Shown here: one piece after another, positions 8,859 through 17,486 of the stretch | Numbering within the stretch: the stretch's first letter is position 1 | How the letters are laid out: the number at the start of each line of letters is the position of its first letter | Assembly (NCBI RefSeq): GCF_014205685.1 | Contig: NZ_JACIIU010000004.1 | Coordinates: 62,001 to 126,000, forward strand | Length of the DNA stretch: 64,000 nucleotides | Direction of reading: 5' to 3' | From: Paenochrobactrum gallinarii | Lineage (GTDB): Bacteria > Pseudomonadota > Alphaproteobacteria > Rhizobiales > Rhizobiaceae | The notes under the pieces: model-generated | Databases searched by the model: none | Told to the model about the DNA's origin: nothing | What the model saw: only the letters and a program-made list of their open reading frames with translations | Translations under genes and position numbers: made by a program

Positions 8859-9068
8859 ATGAGTGAAAACAGCAAAAACGGCAGCGAATCGAATGTGACG
8901 CCTTTGCGCCCGACGCGTCCCTGCCCTGAATGTAAAAAACCATCCTCGCGCGAACATTATCCGTTTTGTTCGCCCCGTTGCCGCGATGTGGATCTTAATC
9001 GCTGGCTTTCCGGCACTTATGTGATTCCCGGACCACGTATCGAAGAGGATGATGAAGAGGCGGAATAA
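8859..9068 (+). CDS. yacG: DNA gyrase inhibitor YacG (zinc-binding)
   Basis: A 69-residue zinc protein of the YacG family, which in E. coli binds GyrB and blocks DNA binding. Four cysteines at residues 22, 25, 37 and 41 form CX2C-X11-CX3C, followed by the conserved '[10 protein letters not shown]'. The protein ends in an acidic tail (EEDDEEAE). The terminator hairpin starts inside its last codons, so the stop codon is in the loop. Confidence 0.95.
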   Translation: MSENSKNGSESNVTPLRPTRPCPECKKPSSREHYPFCSPRCRDVDLNRWLSGTYVIPGPRIEEDDEEAE

Positions 9069-9079
9069 TCCGCCTTTTT
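9058..9079 (+). terminator. Rho-independent terminator embedded in the yacG stop codon
   Basis: AGGCGGA at 9058-9064 pairs with TCCGCCT at 9069-9075, loop ATAA, followed by TTTTTC. The TAA stop of yacG is in the loop and 5' arm boundary, so translation termination and transcription termination overlap. Confidence 0.85.
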
Positions 9080-9122
9080 CTTTTTCAAGCATTATTAGCT
9101 GTGAATCAGTCATGCATTTTAA

Positions 9123-9138
9123 TGATTCACGTGAAATA
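9123..9138. promoter_or_regulatory. parS-like palindrome (candidate ParB site)
   Basis: The 16-mer TGATTCACGTGAAATA agrees with the general bacterial parS consensus TGTTTCACGTGAAACA at 14 of 16 positions, with a perfect 10-bp palindromic core TTCACGTGAA at 9126-9135. It is intergenic. A second site with 14 of 16 matches is at 63797. ParB binding is inferred, not shown. Confidence 0.45.
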
Positions 9139-9290
9139 TTTTGCACTAAAAAGCCGTCACCCCCATCTTTTTGATGATCAAAACAATCAAAAAAGCGATG
9201 AAGCCTCTGTTTTTTAAACGATTTTCGGGGCTTAGGCTGTTAATTAGTGAAATCCACCGCATAAAAGTCGAAAAATTATAAAGTCCCACT

Positions 9291-9318
9291 GGACAGACAA
9301 AAATTTACTGCTATAAAC
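9291..9318 (+). promoter_or_regulatory. Probable sigma-70-type promoter of tRNA-Phe
   Basis: TGGACA at 9291-9296 and TATAAA at 9313-9318 are separated by 16 bases and precede the tRNA by about 60 bases. The boxes are near consensus for housekeeping sigma factors. Confidence 0.4.
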
Positions 9319-9378
9319 CACCCATTCCAGCGAATAACTCATTCGCTTCTCCGGCAACTAAGCTTGCAGGAACGGGAT

Positions 9379-9454
9379 GCCCGGATAGCTCAGTTGGTAG
9401 AGCAACGGATTGAAAATCCGTGTGTCGGCGGTTCAAGTCCGTCTCCGGGCACCA
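9379..9454 (+). tRNA. tRNA-Phe (GAA anticodon)
   Basis: A 76-base cloverleaf starting GCCCGGATAGCTCAGTTGG. The acceptor GCCCGGA pairs with TCCGGGC, the anticodon loop TTGAAAA gives anticodon GAA, the T arm contains GTTCAAG, and CCA is encoded. It follows yacG, the usual location in Rhizobiales. Confidence 0.97.
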
Positions 9455-9638
9455 TTTATCTTCCCCCTTTCAAAATTTCACTTTCAAGATACTGCGTTCA
9501 TTGCATCTGCATAGTTATGCGTTCTGCATATATTTAATGATCGGCTGCGCTCGATAGCGGTATAGGGCTGAAACATATCTTGATGCTGCCAAGTGCTACT
9601 TCAATGCTACACTTATCCGGATAAAACCGGAGGTTATG

Positions 9639-9881
9639 ATGCGCACTCTTCTCATTTCACTGTTTCTGCTTCTTCCCGCCACAAGTTTGATGGCCGCCGA
9701 ACCAGACGGCAAAAAGCTATCGCAAATCATTGCCGAACTCGAACAGAACACTGATTTTGCCTATATTGACGAAGTCGATTGGGATCAAAAAGGGTTTTAT
9801 GAAATCGAATATTATTTAAAAACTGGTGCTAAAGTCGAAGTCCGTATTGACCCTAAAACCGGCGCAATCGTGCCGCGATAA
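9639..9881 (+). CDS. Small periplasmic PepSY-domain protein
   Basis: About 80 residues. An N-terminal signal peptide (hydrophobic LLISLFLLLPATSLMAA, cleavage after AA) is followed by one PepSY-like domain containing 'YIDEVDWDQKGFYEIEYYLK' and the typical end 'VRIDPKTGAIV'. Small single-PepSY proteins are thought to bind or inhibit proteins or act as sensors in the periplasm, but no partner is evident here. GGAGG at 9629-9633 fits ATG 9639 better than ATG 9636, which would leave only two bases of spacing. The gene stands alone, followed by a long AT-rich intergenic region. Confidence 0.85.
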   Translation: MRTLLISLFLLLPATSLMAAEPDGKKLSQIIAELEQNTDFAYIDEVDWDQKGFYEIEYYLKTGAKVEVRIDPKTGAIVPR

Positions 9882-10146
9882 AAGCTGCGGTCAAATACAG
9901 GGTTTTTAATCTAAAAAAATCCACAATTCGCCCTAATATAATTTTAAAAAAACCAAACTCTTCATAATAATCCGTCAAAATGAAAAATATTTTTTATGTC
10001 TTTTAGACGGAAATAGCATTTTCGGGCTAAAACCAACTGAAAATGTAGCATTTTTGACGCTTTAACTCTCGCATTCGGATATGCAACTAAAGTTTTAAAG
10101 CTGAAATCTGCTTTTTTAATGCTTTTTAAGCGAACATGAGCGCATC

Positions 10147-10186
10147 ATTCAAAATAAACTTTAAAAACCAAAGCTTTATTTTGAAT
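10147..10186. promoter_or_regulatory. AT-rich perfect inverted repeat upstream of oppA
   Basis: ATTCAAAATAAA at 10147-10158 is the exact reverse complement of TTTATTTTGAAT at 10175-10186. A further CTTT/AAAG pairing extends the stem inward with one bulge. T5 follows on the plus strand. It may be an operator or a weak terminator. Confidence 0.4.
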
Positions 10187-10223
10187 TTTTAAAAAACTTT
10201 AAATCTCAGCCATTTTTGCACAA

Positions 10224-10251
10224 TTGACAGGACGCTCTCGATTGTTACATC
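10224..10251 (+). promoter_or_regulatory. Candidate promoter of the opp operon
   Basis: A perfect -35 TTGACA lies at 10224-10229, and a poor -10 candidate TACATC at 10246-10251 has 16-base spacing. It lies about 140 bases before the oppA start, leaving a long leader. Confidence 0.35.
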
Positions 10252-10392
10252 GAAAAACTATTTTTCACTGCGCGTAAAGCAACCAAGGGTTGTCCACCCC
10301 TATTAAACAAACTGACAATATCGCTCCCTCTTGTCAGGGGTTCAGAACATAATATCATGGATGCCTAAAGCTTTTTTCCGAGGGGAGGTTTA

Positions 10393-11970
10393 ATGTTTAA
10401 GAAGATTTTACTGGCGAGCGTTTGCGCTTTTGCATTTACTGGCATGGCCAATGCCGAAGTGGTGCTCAACCGCGGTAACGATACTGATCCGGCGACGCTT
10501 GATCATCACCGCACATCCACCGTTTCTGAAGGCCGCATCATGAAAGACCTCTATGACGGTCTTGTCATTCAGGATGCAAAAGGCATTCCGGTTGCGGGCA
10601 CTGCAAAGTCCTGGGACATTTCCGAAGATGGTCTCGTTTACACCTTCCACCTGCGTGATGATGCCAAATGGTCCAATGGCGATCCGGTTACTGCCGGTGA
10701 TTTCCTCTTTGCTTATCGCCGCATTATGAATCCTGCCACCGCTGCGGGCTATGCCAGCATGCTGTTCCCGATCAAAAATGCTGAAGATGTGGCAGGCGGC
10801 AAGAAGCCTCTCGAAGATTTGGGCGTTGAAGCTGTTGATGACCTCACGCTGAAAATTACACTCAATGCACCAACCCCTTATTTTCTGGAACTACTGACCC
10901 ACCAGACCGGTCTGCCGATGCACCAGAAGAGTGTTGAAGCAAACGGCGACAAGTTCACAACGCCCGGCAAAATGGTCACCAATGGCGCTTTTATGCTGGA
11001 AAGCTTCCAGCCGAACGACAAAATCGTCATGAAAAAGAATCCGAATTATTATGCAGCGGATGATGTGAAGATCGATGTCGTCAACTGGATTCCTTTTGAA
11101 GACCGCGCATCCTGCATGCGTCGCTTTGAGGCCAAAGAAGTGCAGATCTGCTCGGACGTTCCGGCAGAACAGATTGACTATGTAAAGAAAAATCTGGCTA
11201 ACGAATTCCGTCTCGCACCTTATCTCGGCTCTTACTACCTGCCTATCAAAGGCAAAACCGCTGATAGCAAGCTGAAAGACCCGCGTGTTCGTGAAGCCAT
11301 TTCCATGGTAATCGACCGTGAGTTTTTGTCTGAACAAGTCTGGCAAAACACCATGCTGCCGGGTTACTCACTTGTGCCTCCTGGTATCAACAACTATGTT
11401 GAAGGCGGCGTTCAGCTCGAATTTGCCAAGGAAGACATGCTTGAGCGTGAAGACAAGGCCAAAGCTTTGCTGAAGGAAGCAGGCATTGAGCCGGGCTCAC
11501 TTTCCATCGAGCTTCTCTACAACACCTCAGAAAACAACAAAAACACCATGGCTGCCATTGCTGACATGCTCAGCAATATCGACATCAAGGCTTCGCTCAA
11601 CGAAACCGAAGGCGCGACCTATTTCAACTTCCTTCGTGAAGATGGTCCGTTTGACATCGCCCGTGCAGGCTGGATTGGTGACTATAACGACCCTCAGAAC
11701 TTCCTGTTCCTGATGGGTACCGGCATCAGCTTTAACTATTCGAAATGGTCGAACAAAGACTATGATGCGCTGATTGCCAAGGCAGCAGCCACCACGGATA
11801 TGAAAGCCCGTGCAGAAGTGCTGGCAGATGCCGAGCGTCTGATGCTCAAAGAAACCGCGGTTATTCCGATCCTTTATTACTCATCCCGCGCGCTCGTTTC
11901 AGACCGCGTTGAAGGCTATGATGATAATTTGATGGATGCGCACAACTCACGCTGGCTATCTTTGAAGTAA
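10393..11970 (+). CDS. oppA: Oligopeptide ABC transporter substrate-binding protein (first copy)
   Basis: Periplasmic peptide-binding protein of the SBP_bac_5 family, 525 residues. A signal peptide ending MANA is cleaved after residue 21. The mature protein starts 'EVVLNRGNDTDPATLDHHRT', the region that in OppA-type proteins leads into the binding fold; later family stretches include 'YDGLVIQDAKG', 'TAKSWDISEDGLVYTFHLR' and 'DPRVREAISMVIDREF'. It is the first gene of an opp operon: a strong terminator follows it, and then a paralogue, oppB, oppC and a fused ATPase. A strong GGGGAGG ribosome site and the partial terminator suggest higher expression than the permeases. Substrate is probably oligopeptides; murein peptides are possible. 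Confidence 0.93.
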   Translation: MFKKILLASVCAFAFTGMANAEVVLNRGNDTDPATLDHHRTSTVSEGRIMKDLYDGLVIQDAKGIPVAGTAKSWDISEDGLVYTFHLRDDAKWSNGDPVTAGDFLFAYRRIMNPATAAGYASMLFPIKNAEDVAGGKKPLEDLGVEAVDDLTLKITLNAPTPYFLELLTHQTGLPMHQKSVEANGDKFTTPGKMVTNGAFMLESFQPNDKIVMKKNPNYYAADDVKIDVVNWIPFEDRASCMRRFEAKEVQICSDVPAEQIDYVKKNLANEFRLAPYLGSYYLPIKGKTADSKLKDPRVREAISMVIDREFLSEQVWQNTMLPGYSLVPPGINNYVEGGVQLEFAKEDMLEREDKAKALLKEAGIEPGSLSIELLYNTSENNKNTMAAIADMLSNIDIKASLNETEGATYFNFLREDGPFDIARAGWIGDYNDPQNFLFLMGTGISFNYSKWSNKDYDALIAKAAATTDMKARAEVLADAERLMLKETAVIPILYYSSRALVSDRVEGYDDNLMDAHNSRWLSLK

Positions 11971-11981
11971 TTGGCTCCCTC

Positions 11982-12018
11982 AAGGCCGCAGAAATATTTT
12001 TCTGCGGCCTTATTTTTT
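11982..12018 (+). terminator. Terminator between the two oppA copies
   Basis: A perfect 13-bp stem (11982-11994 with 11999-12011) has a four-base loop and is followed by TATTTTTT. It would end most oppA transcripts, so the second copy either has its own promoter or receives readthrough. Confidence 0.9.
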
Positions 12019-12097
12019 AGCATAAAAATGCACTCAATAAGACCGATCTCACGTTATTCTCATGAAGATATTTTTTAAATTTTGAAAGGAATAACCA

Positions 12098-13675
12098 ATG
12101 TATTGCAGAGTGCTATTTGCGCTTTTCTTCTCGACGACAATAATTTCATCCGTATCAGCAGAAACCGTGCTTAATCGCGGCAATGATGCAGATCCAGGCA
12201 CGCTCGATCAGCATCATACCCTGACACAATCGGAAGGCCGTATTCTGGCCGATCTTTATGATGGATTAGTTATTGATGATGCATATGGAAAACCTGTGCC
12301 AGGCGCTGCTCAATCATGGGATATTTCTCCGGACAATTTGACGTATACATTTCATCTGAGAAAAAACGGTAAATGGTCAAATGGTGACCCGGTAACTGCC
12401 TATGATTTTTCTTTTGCCTTCCATAGAATTATGGATCCGAAAACTGCTGCTGGTAACGCCAATTCTTTGTTTGCCATCAAAAATGCGGAAGAAGTTGCGT
12501 CAGGAAAAAAGCCATTAAACAGCTTGGGTGTAGAAGCTTTGGATGCGCTAACACTACGCATTAATCTTGAATATCCCGCTCCGTATTTCATATCCTTACT
12601 CATCAATCAGACGGCACTTCCGCTTCATGAAAAAAGCGTCTTGGCCAATGGTGCTAATTTTACAAAACCAGGGAAACTGGTAACCAACGGCGCTTATAAA
12701 CTTATTAGTTTTACACCTAATGACAAAATAATTTTGGAAAAAAATCAATATTACTGGAATGCGGAAAACGTAAAGACCGATAAAATTAACTGGTACCCGT
12801 TTGAAGATCATACCGCCTGCCTGAGACGCTTTGAGGCGCATGAGATAGATAGTTGCTCCGATCTGCCAGCTAGCCAAATTGATTATATCAGAGCAAATTT
12901 AAAATCATCGCTGCATATCACCCCTTCGCTGGGCATGTATTATCTGGATGTTAAAGGTGCAGCCGACAGTAAATTACACGATAAGCGGGTTCGACAAGCA
13001 ATATCACTGGTCATTGACCGTGAATTTATTGCTGACGAGGTTTGGCGCGGCACGATGAATCCTGCATATTCGATTGTACCAGTTAACACAGAAAATTACG
13101 TAAAAGGTGGCGTGGAGCTATCCTATGCAAATGAAGATATGCTGTCTCGTGAGGACGAAGCCACAAACTTACTCAAGCAAGCAGGTGTTGAGCCAGGCAG
13201 CCTGTCAGTGGAACTTTCCTATAATTCATCTGACAACCATAAAAGCACACTAGAAGCTATTTCTAATACGCTATCCAAAATAGGCATCAAAGCGAGATTA
13301 AATGAGATGGAGGGTGCCACCTATTTTGATTATCTGCGTGATGATGGTGCATTTGATATAGCGCGTGAAGGCTGGTCACCAGATTTCAACGATCCATATG
13401 CTTATCTTTATACGCTTGGCAGTGGCTTTAGTCTTAACTTCACCCGTTGGTCAAATAAAACCTTTGACGCTTTATTGGCTAAGTCTCAAAAGACTACAGA
13501 CCCGCAAGCTCGCGCTAAAATACTGGCAGAGGCTGAGCGTGTAGTGCTGGATGATTTACCGATTATTCCATTGCTTTCATACTCTTCCAGAGCCCTTGTT
13601 TCAGACCGGATCGCTGGATGGAACGATAATATCAATAATAGCCATCCTTCACGCTGGCTATCTGTAACAAATTAG
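12098..13675 (+). CDS. Oligopeptide ABC transporter substrate-binding protein (second, diverged copy)
   Basis: 525 residues, the same length as the first copy and alignable end to end with it, with shared 'VLNRGND', 'EGRI', 'LYDGLVI', 'WSNGDPVTA' and the C-terminal 'RALVSDRV/I'. The signal peptide ends VSA with cleavage after residue 21. The DNA is visibly richer in A and T than the first copy and than oppBC, with more AAA, TTA and AAT codons, so the pair is not a recent duplication: it may be an old duplication under relaxed selection or an acquired homologue. Ligand specificity presumably differs. AAAGGA precedes ATG 12098. A stem-loop separates it from oppB. Confidence 0.92.
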   Translation: MYCRVLFALFFSTTIISSVSAETVLNRGNDADPGTLDQHHTLTQSEGRILADLYDGLVIDDAYGKPVPGAAQSWDISPDNLTYTFHLRKNGKWSNGDPVTAYDFSFAFHRIMDPKTAAGNANSLFAIKNAEEVASGKKPLNSLGVEALDALTLRINLEYPAPYFISLLINQTALPLHEKSVLANGANFTKPGKLVTNGAYKLISFTPNDKIILEKNQYYWNAENVKTDKINWYPFEDHTACLRRFEAHEIDSCSDLPASQIDYIRANLKSSLHITPSLGMYYLDVKGAADSKLHDKRVRQAISLVIDREFIADEVWRGTMNPAYSIVPVNTENYVKGGVELSYANEDMLSREDEATNLLKQAGVEPGSLSVELSYNSSDNHKSTLEAISNTLSKIGIKARLNEMEGATYFDYLRDDGAFDIAREGWSPDFNDPYAYLYTLGSGFSLNFTRWSNKTFDALLAKSQKTTDPQARAKILAEAERVVLDDLPIIPLLSYSSRALVSDRIAGWNDNINNSHPSRWLSVTN

Positions 13676-13680
13676 AACTT

Positions 13681-13710
13681 AAGCGTCGCAGGCACGAGCC
13701 TGTGGCGCTT
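13681..13710 (+). promoter_or_regulatory. Intercistronic hairpin between the second oppA and oppB
   Basis: Thirteen positions pair (13681-13693 with 13698-13710, including two wobbles) around the loop ACGA. There is no following T tract. Such hairpins after binding-protein genes commonly stabilise the upstream mRNA and reduce permease expression. Confidence 0.6.
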
Positions 13711-13774
13711 TCATATGTATAATTTCAGGCAAAGCCTGAATAACTAAGGGTGCGTTCATGCAAGGAATAAACCG

Positions 13775-14698
13775 ATGTTAAGCTACACACTCCGACGACT
13801 TGCTGGCGCAATACCCACTGTCTTAATTATCGTCACTATCACATTTTTTATGATCCGATTAGCTCCGGGCGGGCCATTTGACCTGGAGCGGCCGATTGAT
13901 CCGCTGATCATGGCAAACTTGCGCAAAGCCTATAATATGGATGCGCCTTTATGGCAGCAATATCTGATTTATCTGGGCAATCTCTTACAAGGTGATCTGG
14001 GGCCAAGTTTTGCCCGTCGCGACTTTAGCGTCAATGATCTGTTTGCAGCCGGTCTGCCTGTTTCCATTATGCTTGGTGCGCTCGGCCTGTCACTGGCCGC
14101 CATTATCGGTACGATTCTTGGCTGTATCGCAGCGTTGAAGCAAAATTCGAAATTCGATTATGCAATCGTTGCCATCGCAACCTTTGGTATCACGACACCA
14201 AACTTTGTCGTCGCCCCAATCCTCAGCCTGTTTTTCGGTGTGATTTTGGGCTGGGTCCCGGCCGGTGGCTGGTCATCGGCAGATGTTACCTACTGGATCT
14301 TGCCGGTTATCACGCTTGCATTGCCGCAAGTGGGCGTCATCGCACGTCTGGTGCGCGGTGCCACCATTGAGGCATTGCGCGCCAACCATGTGCGCACAGC
14401 CCGTGCCTACGGCCTGCCAACCCGCATTGTGGTGGGTGTTCATGCCTTGCGTGCCGCCATGTTGCCGGCGGTCTCTTATCTGGGGCCAACCGCTGCTTCA
14501 CTTCTCACCGGTTCAGTGGTGATCGAAACCATTTATGGCATTCCGGGTATTGGTCGTTACTTCGTGCAAGGTGCATTGGGACGCGACTATACACTGGTGA
14601 TGGGCACCGTTGTGGTGATTGCGGTTTTCGTTGTGCTGTTCAATCTCATTGTCGACCTCATTTATGCATGGCTTGATCCACGGGTGCGTTATGACTGA
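13775..14698 (+). CDS. oppB: Oligopeptide ABC transporter permease OppB
   Basis: 307-residue inner-membrane permease of the DppB/OppB family. It begins 'MLSYTLRRLAGAIPTVLIIVTITFFMIRLAPGGPF' in the family manner, has about six membrane helices, and near the C-terminus carries the EAA-loop-like 'IEALRANHVRTARAYGLP' followed by 'HALRAAMLPAVSYLGP'. It pairs with OppC to form the transmembrane channel. It overlaps the oppC start by eight bases, so translation is coupled. Confidence 0.95.
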   Translation: MLSYTLRRLAGAIPTVLIIVTITFFMIRLAPGGPFDLERPIDPLIMANLRKAYNMDAPLWQQYLIYLGNLLQGDLGPSFARRDFSVNDLFAAGLPVSIMLGALGLSLAAIIGTILGCIAALKQNSKFDYAIVAIATFGITTPNFVVAPILSLFFGVILGWVPAGGWSSADVTYWILPVITLALPQVGVIARLVRGATIEALRANHVRTARAYGLPTRIVVGVHALRAAMLPAVSYLGPTAASLLTGSVVIETIYGIPGIGRYFVQGALGRDYTLVMGTVVVIAVFVVLFNLIVDLIYAWLDPRVRYD

Positions 14699-15821
14699 TT
14701 TATCTGTAAATTCCGCTCAAGCACCAGCGATTGCCGGACGTTCACTCTGGCAGGATGCGTGGATTCGCCTGCGCAAAAACAAAGCGGCTGTTGCCAGCGC
14801 GATTGTGCTTGCTGTGCTGACTTTAGCGAGCATTTTCGGGCCAATGCTGAGCCCGCATCCTTATGATAAAATCTACCCGCAATTTGTGCGGGTGGCACCA
14901 AGCCTTGAAGCTTATCCACGTGCAGACACCGTCTTGCCCGGCCTTGAAAAAGAAATGGCGCGCGCCCGACTAAAAGCATCGGCCGAGCCGGAACTATCAG
15001 GCAGCAATATTACAGTGCCTTTCACCGCACAGCGTGAGACAGATGAACGTGTTTTGCGCTATTTCGAGCGCTCTGATCTCTTCAGCAAGCCCAAAATCGA
15101 ACTGGCGCCTGATGGGTTAAGCGGCACACTGACGCTCAATGTAGCACGCAATTACTTCCTGCTCGGCACCGACAATCTGGGACGTGATATGCTTTCACGC
15201 ACCATGATCGGTGTACGTATCTCGCTGGCGATCGGCCTTCTTGCTTCCATTATGTCTTTGGTGCTGGGCGTCGGCTATGGGGCGATTTCGGGTTATTTGG
15301 GCGGACGCGTCGACAACGTGATGATGCGTGTTGTGGATATTCTTTATTCGCTTCCCTTCATCTTCTTCGTCATTCTCATGCTGGTGTTTTTCGGCAGGTC
15401 GATTTTCATCATCTTCATTGCCATTGGTGCCACAGAGTGGCTGGACATGGCACGCATTGTGCGCGGACAAACACTGAGCCTCAAACGACAGGAATTTGTA
15501 CAAGCGGCAGAAGCCCTTGGTGCCACACGACGCGGCATCATCACCCGTCACATCATCCCCAACGCTCTGGGGCCGGTGATTGTGTTTGTCACTCTCTTGG
15601 TACCAAAGGCCATTTTGCTTGAAAGTCTGCTGTCCTTCCTCGGTCTTGGCGTTCAAGACCCGATGACATCGCTTGGGTTACTGATCTCGGAAGGTGCGCA
15701 AAACATGCGCGGCGCTTCATGGCAATTGATTTGGCCGGCTTTGACCCTCACAACCATTCTCTTCGCCCTGAATTTCCTTGGCGACGGATTGCGCGACAGC
15801 TTAGACCCGAAGGATCGTTGA
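14691..15821 (+). CDS. oppC: Oligopeptide ABC transporter permease OppC with large periplasmic insert
   Basis: 376-residue inner-membrane permease of the DppC/OppC family starting at ATG 14691, inside the end of oppB. An N-terminal cytoplasmic segment and first helix (about residues 29-48) are followed by a long, mostly hydrophilic periplasmic loop of about 110 residues before 'NYFLLGTDNLGRDMLSRTMIGVRISL'. The EAA loop is in 'QEFVQAAEALGATRRGIITRHIIPN'. Ordinary OppC proteins have a shorter loop (near 300 residues in total), so this belongs to the extended type found in some alphaproteobacteria; the loop may contact the binding proteins. The stop overlaps the region two bases before the ATPase start. 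Confidence 0.93.
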   Translation: MTDLSVNSAQAPAIAGRSLWQDAWIRLRKNKAAVASAIVLAVLTLASIFGPMLSPHPYDKIYPQFVRVAPSLEAYPRADTVLPGLEKEMARARLKASAEPELSGSNITVPFTAQRETDERVLRYFERSDLFSKPKIELAPDGLSGTLTLNVARNYFLLGTDNLGRDMLSRTMIGVRISLAIGLLASIMSLVLGVGYGAISGYLGGRVDNVMMRVVDILYSLPFIFFVILMLVFFGRSIFIIFIAIGATEWLDMARIVRGQTLSLKRQEFVQAAEALGATRRGIITRHIIPNALGPVIVFVTLLVPKAILLESLLSFLGLGVQDPMTSLGLLISEGAQNMRGASWQLIWPALTLTTILFALNFLGDGLRDSLDPKDR

Positions 15822-15822
15822 T

Positions 15823-17427
15823 ATGACACAAGAAAGCATTCTGACTGTCCGCGACCTTCGCGTTACATTTTCCACCAATGACGGGCCGGTAGAAGCCGTG
15901 CGTGGCATTGATCTGGATGTGAAGGCCGGAGAAACCATTGCCATTGTCGGTGAATCCGGCTCCGGCAAAAGCCAGACAACCATGGCCATTATGGGGCTGC
16001 TTTCCCAAAACGGTAAAGCCAGCGGTCAAGCCCTTTATCGTGGTCAGGATATGATCGGCATGAGCGATCAGAGCTTAAATAAAATCCGTGGTGCGAAAAT
16101 CACCATGATTTTTCAGGAGCCGATGACCTCGCTTGACCCGCTCTACCGCATTGGCGAACAATTGGCAGAACCTTTGCGCTTCCATGGCGGTTATACCAAA
16201 AAAACTGCCCGCCCGCGCATTATCGAATTGTTGAAACTCGTTGGCATCCCTGAACCGGAACGCCGCATCGACAGCTATCCTTATGAGCTTTCCGGCGGCC
16301 AGCGTCAGCGCGTCATGATTGCAATGGCGCTCGCCAACAATCCGGATATCCTCATTGCCGACGAACCGACCACAGCGCTTGATGTGACCATTCAGGCGCA
16401 GATCATGGAGCTGCTTGCCGATTTGCAAAAACGCCTCGGCATGGCGATTGTCTTCATCACCCATGATCTGGGCATCGTCAAACGCTTTGCCGACAAGGTC
16501 TATGTGATGCGCAACGGCGAAGTGGTGGAAGCGGCGGAAACGCAGAAAATCTTCCAGCAGCCTGAGCATAACTACACCAAAATGCTGCTTGATGCAGAGC
16601 CGGAAGGCACCAAGAGCCCGCCACCAGCGGATGCACCGGTTTTGATGCAAGCCGACAATGTCACTGTCAGCTTCGACCTGAAAAAAAGCTGGTTCAAAGC
16701 GACAACTGTCCTCAAGGCCGTCAACGATATTTCGCTGACCTTAAAAGAGGGGCAAACCATCGGTGTGGTGGGCGAATCCGGTTCCGGGAAATCAACGCTC
16801 GGACGCGCCATTTTACGCCTTCTTAAAGCAGACGGTAAAATTGCCTATTTAGGCAAAGAGCTACCGCTTGATCCGCAGGATATGCGGCCAATGCGCCGTG
16901 AACTGCAATTGGTGTTTCAGGATCCGTTCGGTTCGCTTTCGCCACGCATGACCATCGGCCGTATCATCACCGAAGGCCTGCTGATCCACGAGCCGTCACT
17001 GACCGCTAAACAACGCGATGAGCGTGCCTGTGCAGCCCTTTTGGAAGTGGGGTTGGATCCGTCCATGCGGAACCGCTATCCGCACGAATTTTCCGGCGGT
17101 CAGCGGCAGCGTATTGCGATTGCCCGCACCATGATTTTGAAGCCACGCGTCATTGTGCTGGACGAGCCGACCAGTGCGCTAGACCGCTCGGTGCAAAAAC
17201 AAGTCGTGACATTGCTGCGTGATTTACAGGCACAATATGGCCTGTCTTATCTCTTCATCAGCCATGATATGGCGGTGGTGCGTGCCGTGTCTGACTATGT
17301 GATTGTCATGCAAAACGGCAAAATCGTTGAGCAGGGTGACACAGTGCAGGTGTTTGACCATCCGCGTGAGGCTTACACCAAAACGCTGATGCAGGCAGCT
17401 TTAAGCGACAAGCGCTTCGGCACTTAA
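15823..17427 (+). CDS. oppDF: Fused oligopeptide ABC transporter ATPase (OppD-OppF)
   Basis: 534-residue double ATPase. The first nucleotide-binding domain has Walker A GESGSGKS at residues 43-50 and signature LSGGQRQR from about 156; the second has GESGSGKS at 317-324 and FSGGQRQR near 423. Each is followed by the oligopeptide-transporter extension ('HNYTKMLLDAEP' and 'REAYTKTLMQAA'). It replaces separate OppD and OppF, energising transport through OppB/OppC at the cytoplasmic face. It starts two bases after oppC and ends the operon at a strong terminator. Confidence 0.94.
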   Translation: MTQESILTVRDLRVTFSTNDGPVEAVRGIDLDVKAGETIAIVGESGSGKSQTTMAIMGLLSQNGKASGQALYRGQDMIGMSDQSLNKIRGAKITMIFQEPMTSLDPLYRIGEQLAEPLRFHGGYTKKTARPRIIELLKLVGIPEPERRIDSYPYELSGGQRQRVMIAMALANNPDILIADEPTTALDVTIQAQIMELLADLQKRLGMAIVFITHDLGIVKRFADKVYVMRNGEVVEAAETQKIFQQPEHNYTKMLLDAEPEGTKSPPPADAPVLMQADNVTVSFDLKKSWFKATTVLKAVNDISLTLKEGQTIGVVGESGSGKSTLGRAILRLLKADGKIAYLGKELPLDPQDMRPMRRELQLVFQDPFGSLSPRMTIGRIITEGLLIHEPSLTAKQRDERACAALLEVGLDPSMRNRYPHEFSGGQRQRIAIARTMILKPRVIVLDEPTSALDRSVQKQVVTLLRDLQAQYGLSYLFISHDMAVVRAVSDYVIVMQNGKIVEQGDTVQVFDHPREAYTKTLMQAALSDKRFGT

Positions 17428-17450
17428 AACTGCTTTTAAAGACACAAACG

Positions 17451-17485
17451 AAAAAGGCGGCCTCATCAGAGACCGCCTTTTTTTA
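17451..17485. terminator. Bidirectional terminator between oppDF and arsC
   Basis: AAAAAGGCGG pairs with CCGCCTTTTT around CTC/GAG inner pairing (17451-17484). T-rich on the plus strand and A-rich on the other side, so it can serve both convergent genes. Confidence 0.85.
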
Positions 17486-17486
17486 A

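Larger units (their letters stand above)
9069..9378. other. Intergenic region between yacG and tRNA-Phe
   Basis: No gene was seen in these 310 bases. They hold the rest of the yacG terminator, an 8-bp inverted repeat (GTGAATCA at 9101-9108 with TGATTCAC at 9123-9130), a parS-like palindrome at 9123-9138 and a likely tRNA promoter at 9291-9318. Confidence 0.7.
9882..10392. other. Long AT-rich intergenic region upstream of the opp operon
   Basis: These 511 bases contain no convincing gene. They are markedly AT-rich with repeated TTTTAAA-like tracts. They hold a 12-bp perfect inverted repeat at 10147-10186, a candidate promoter at 10224-10251 and a short CTGACA/TGTCAG inverted repeat at 10312-10337, just before the oppA Shine-Dalgarno sequence GAGGGGAGG. 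Confidence 0.7.
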
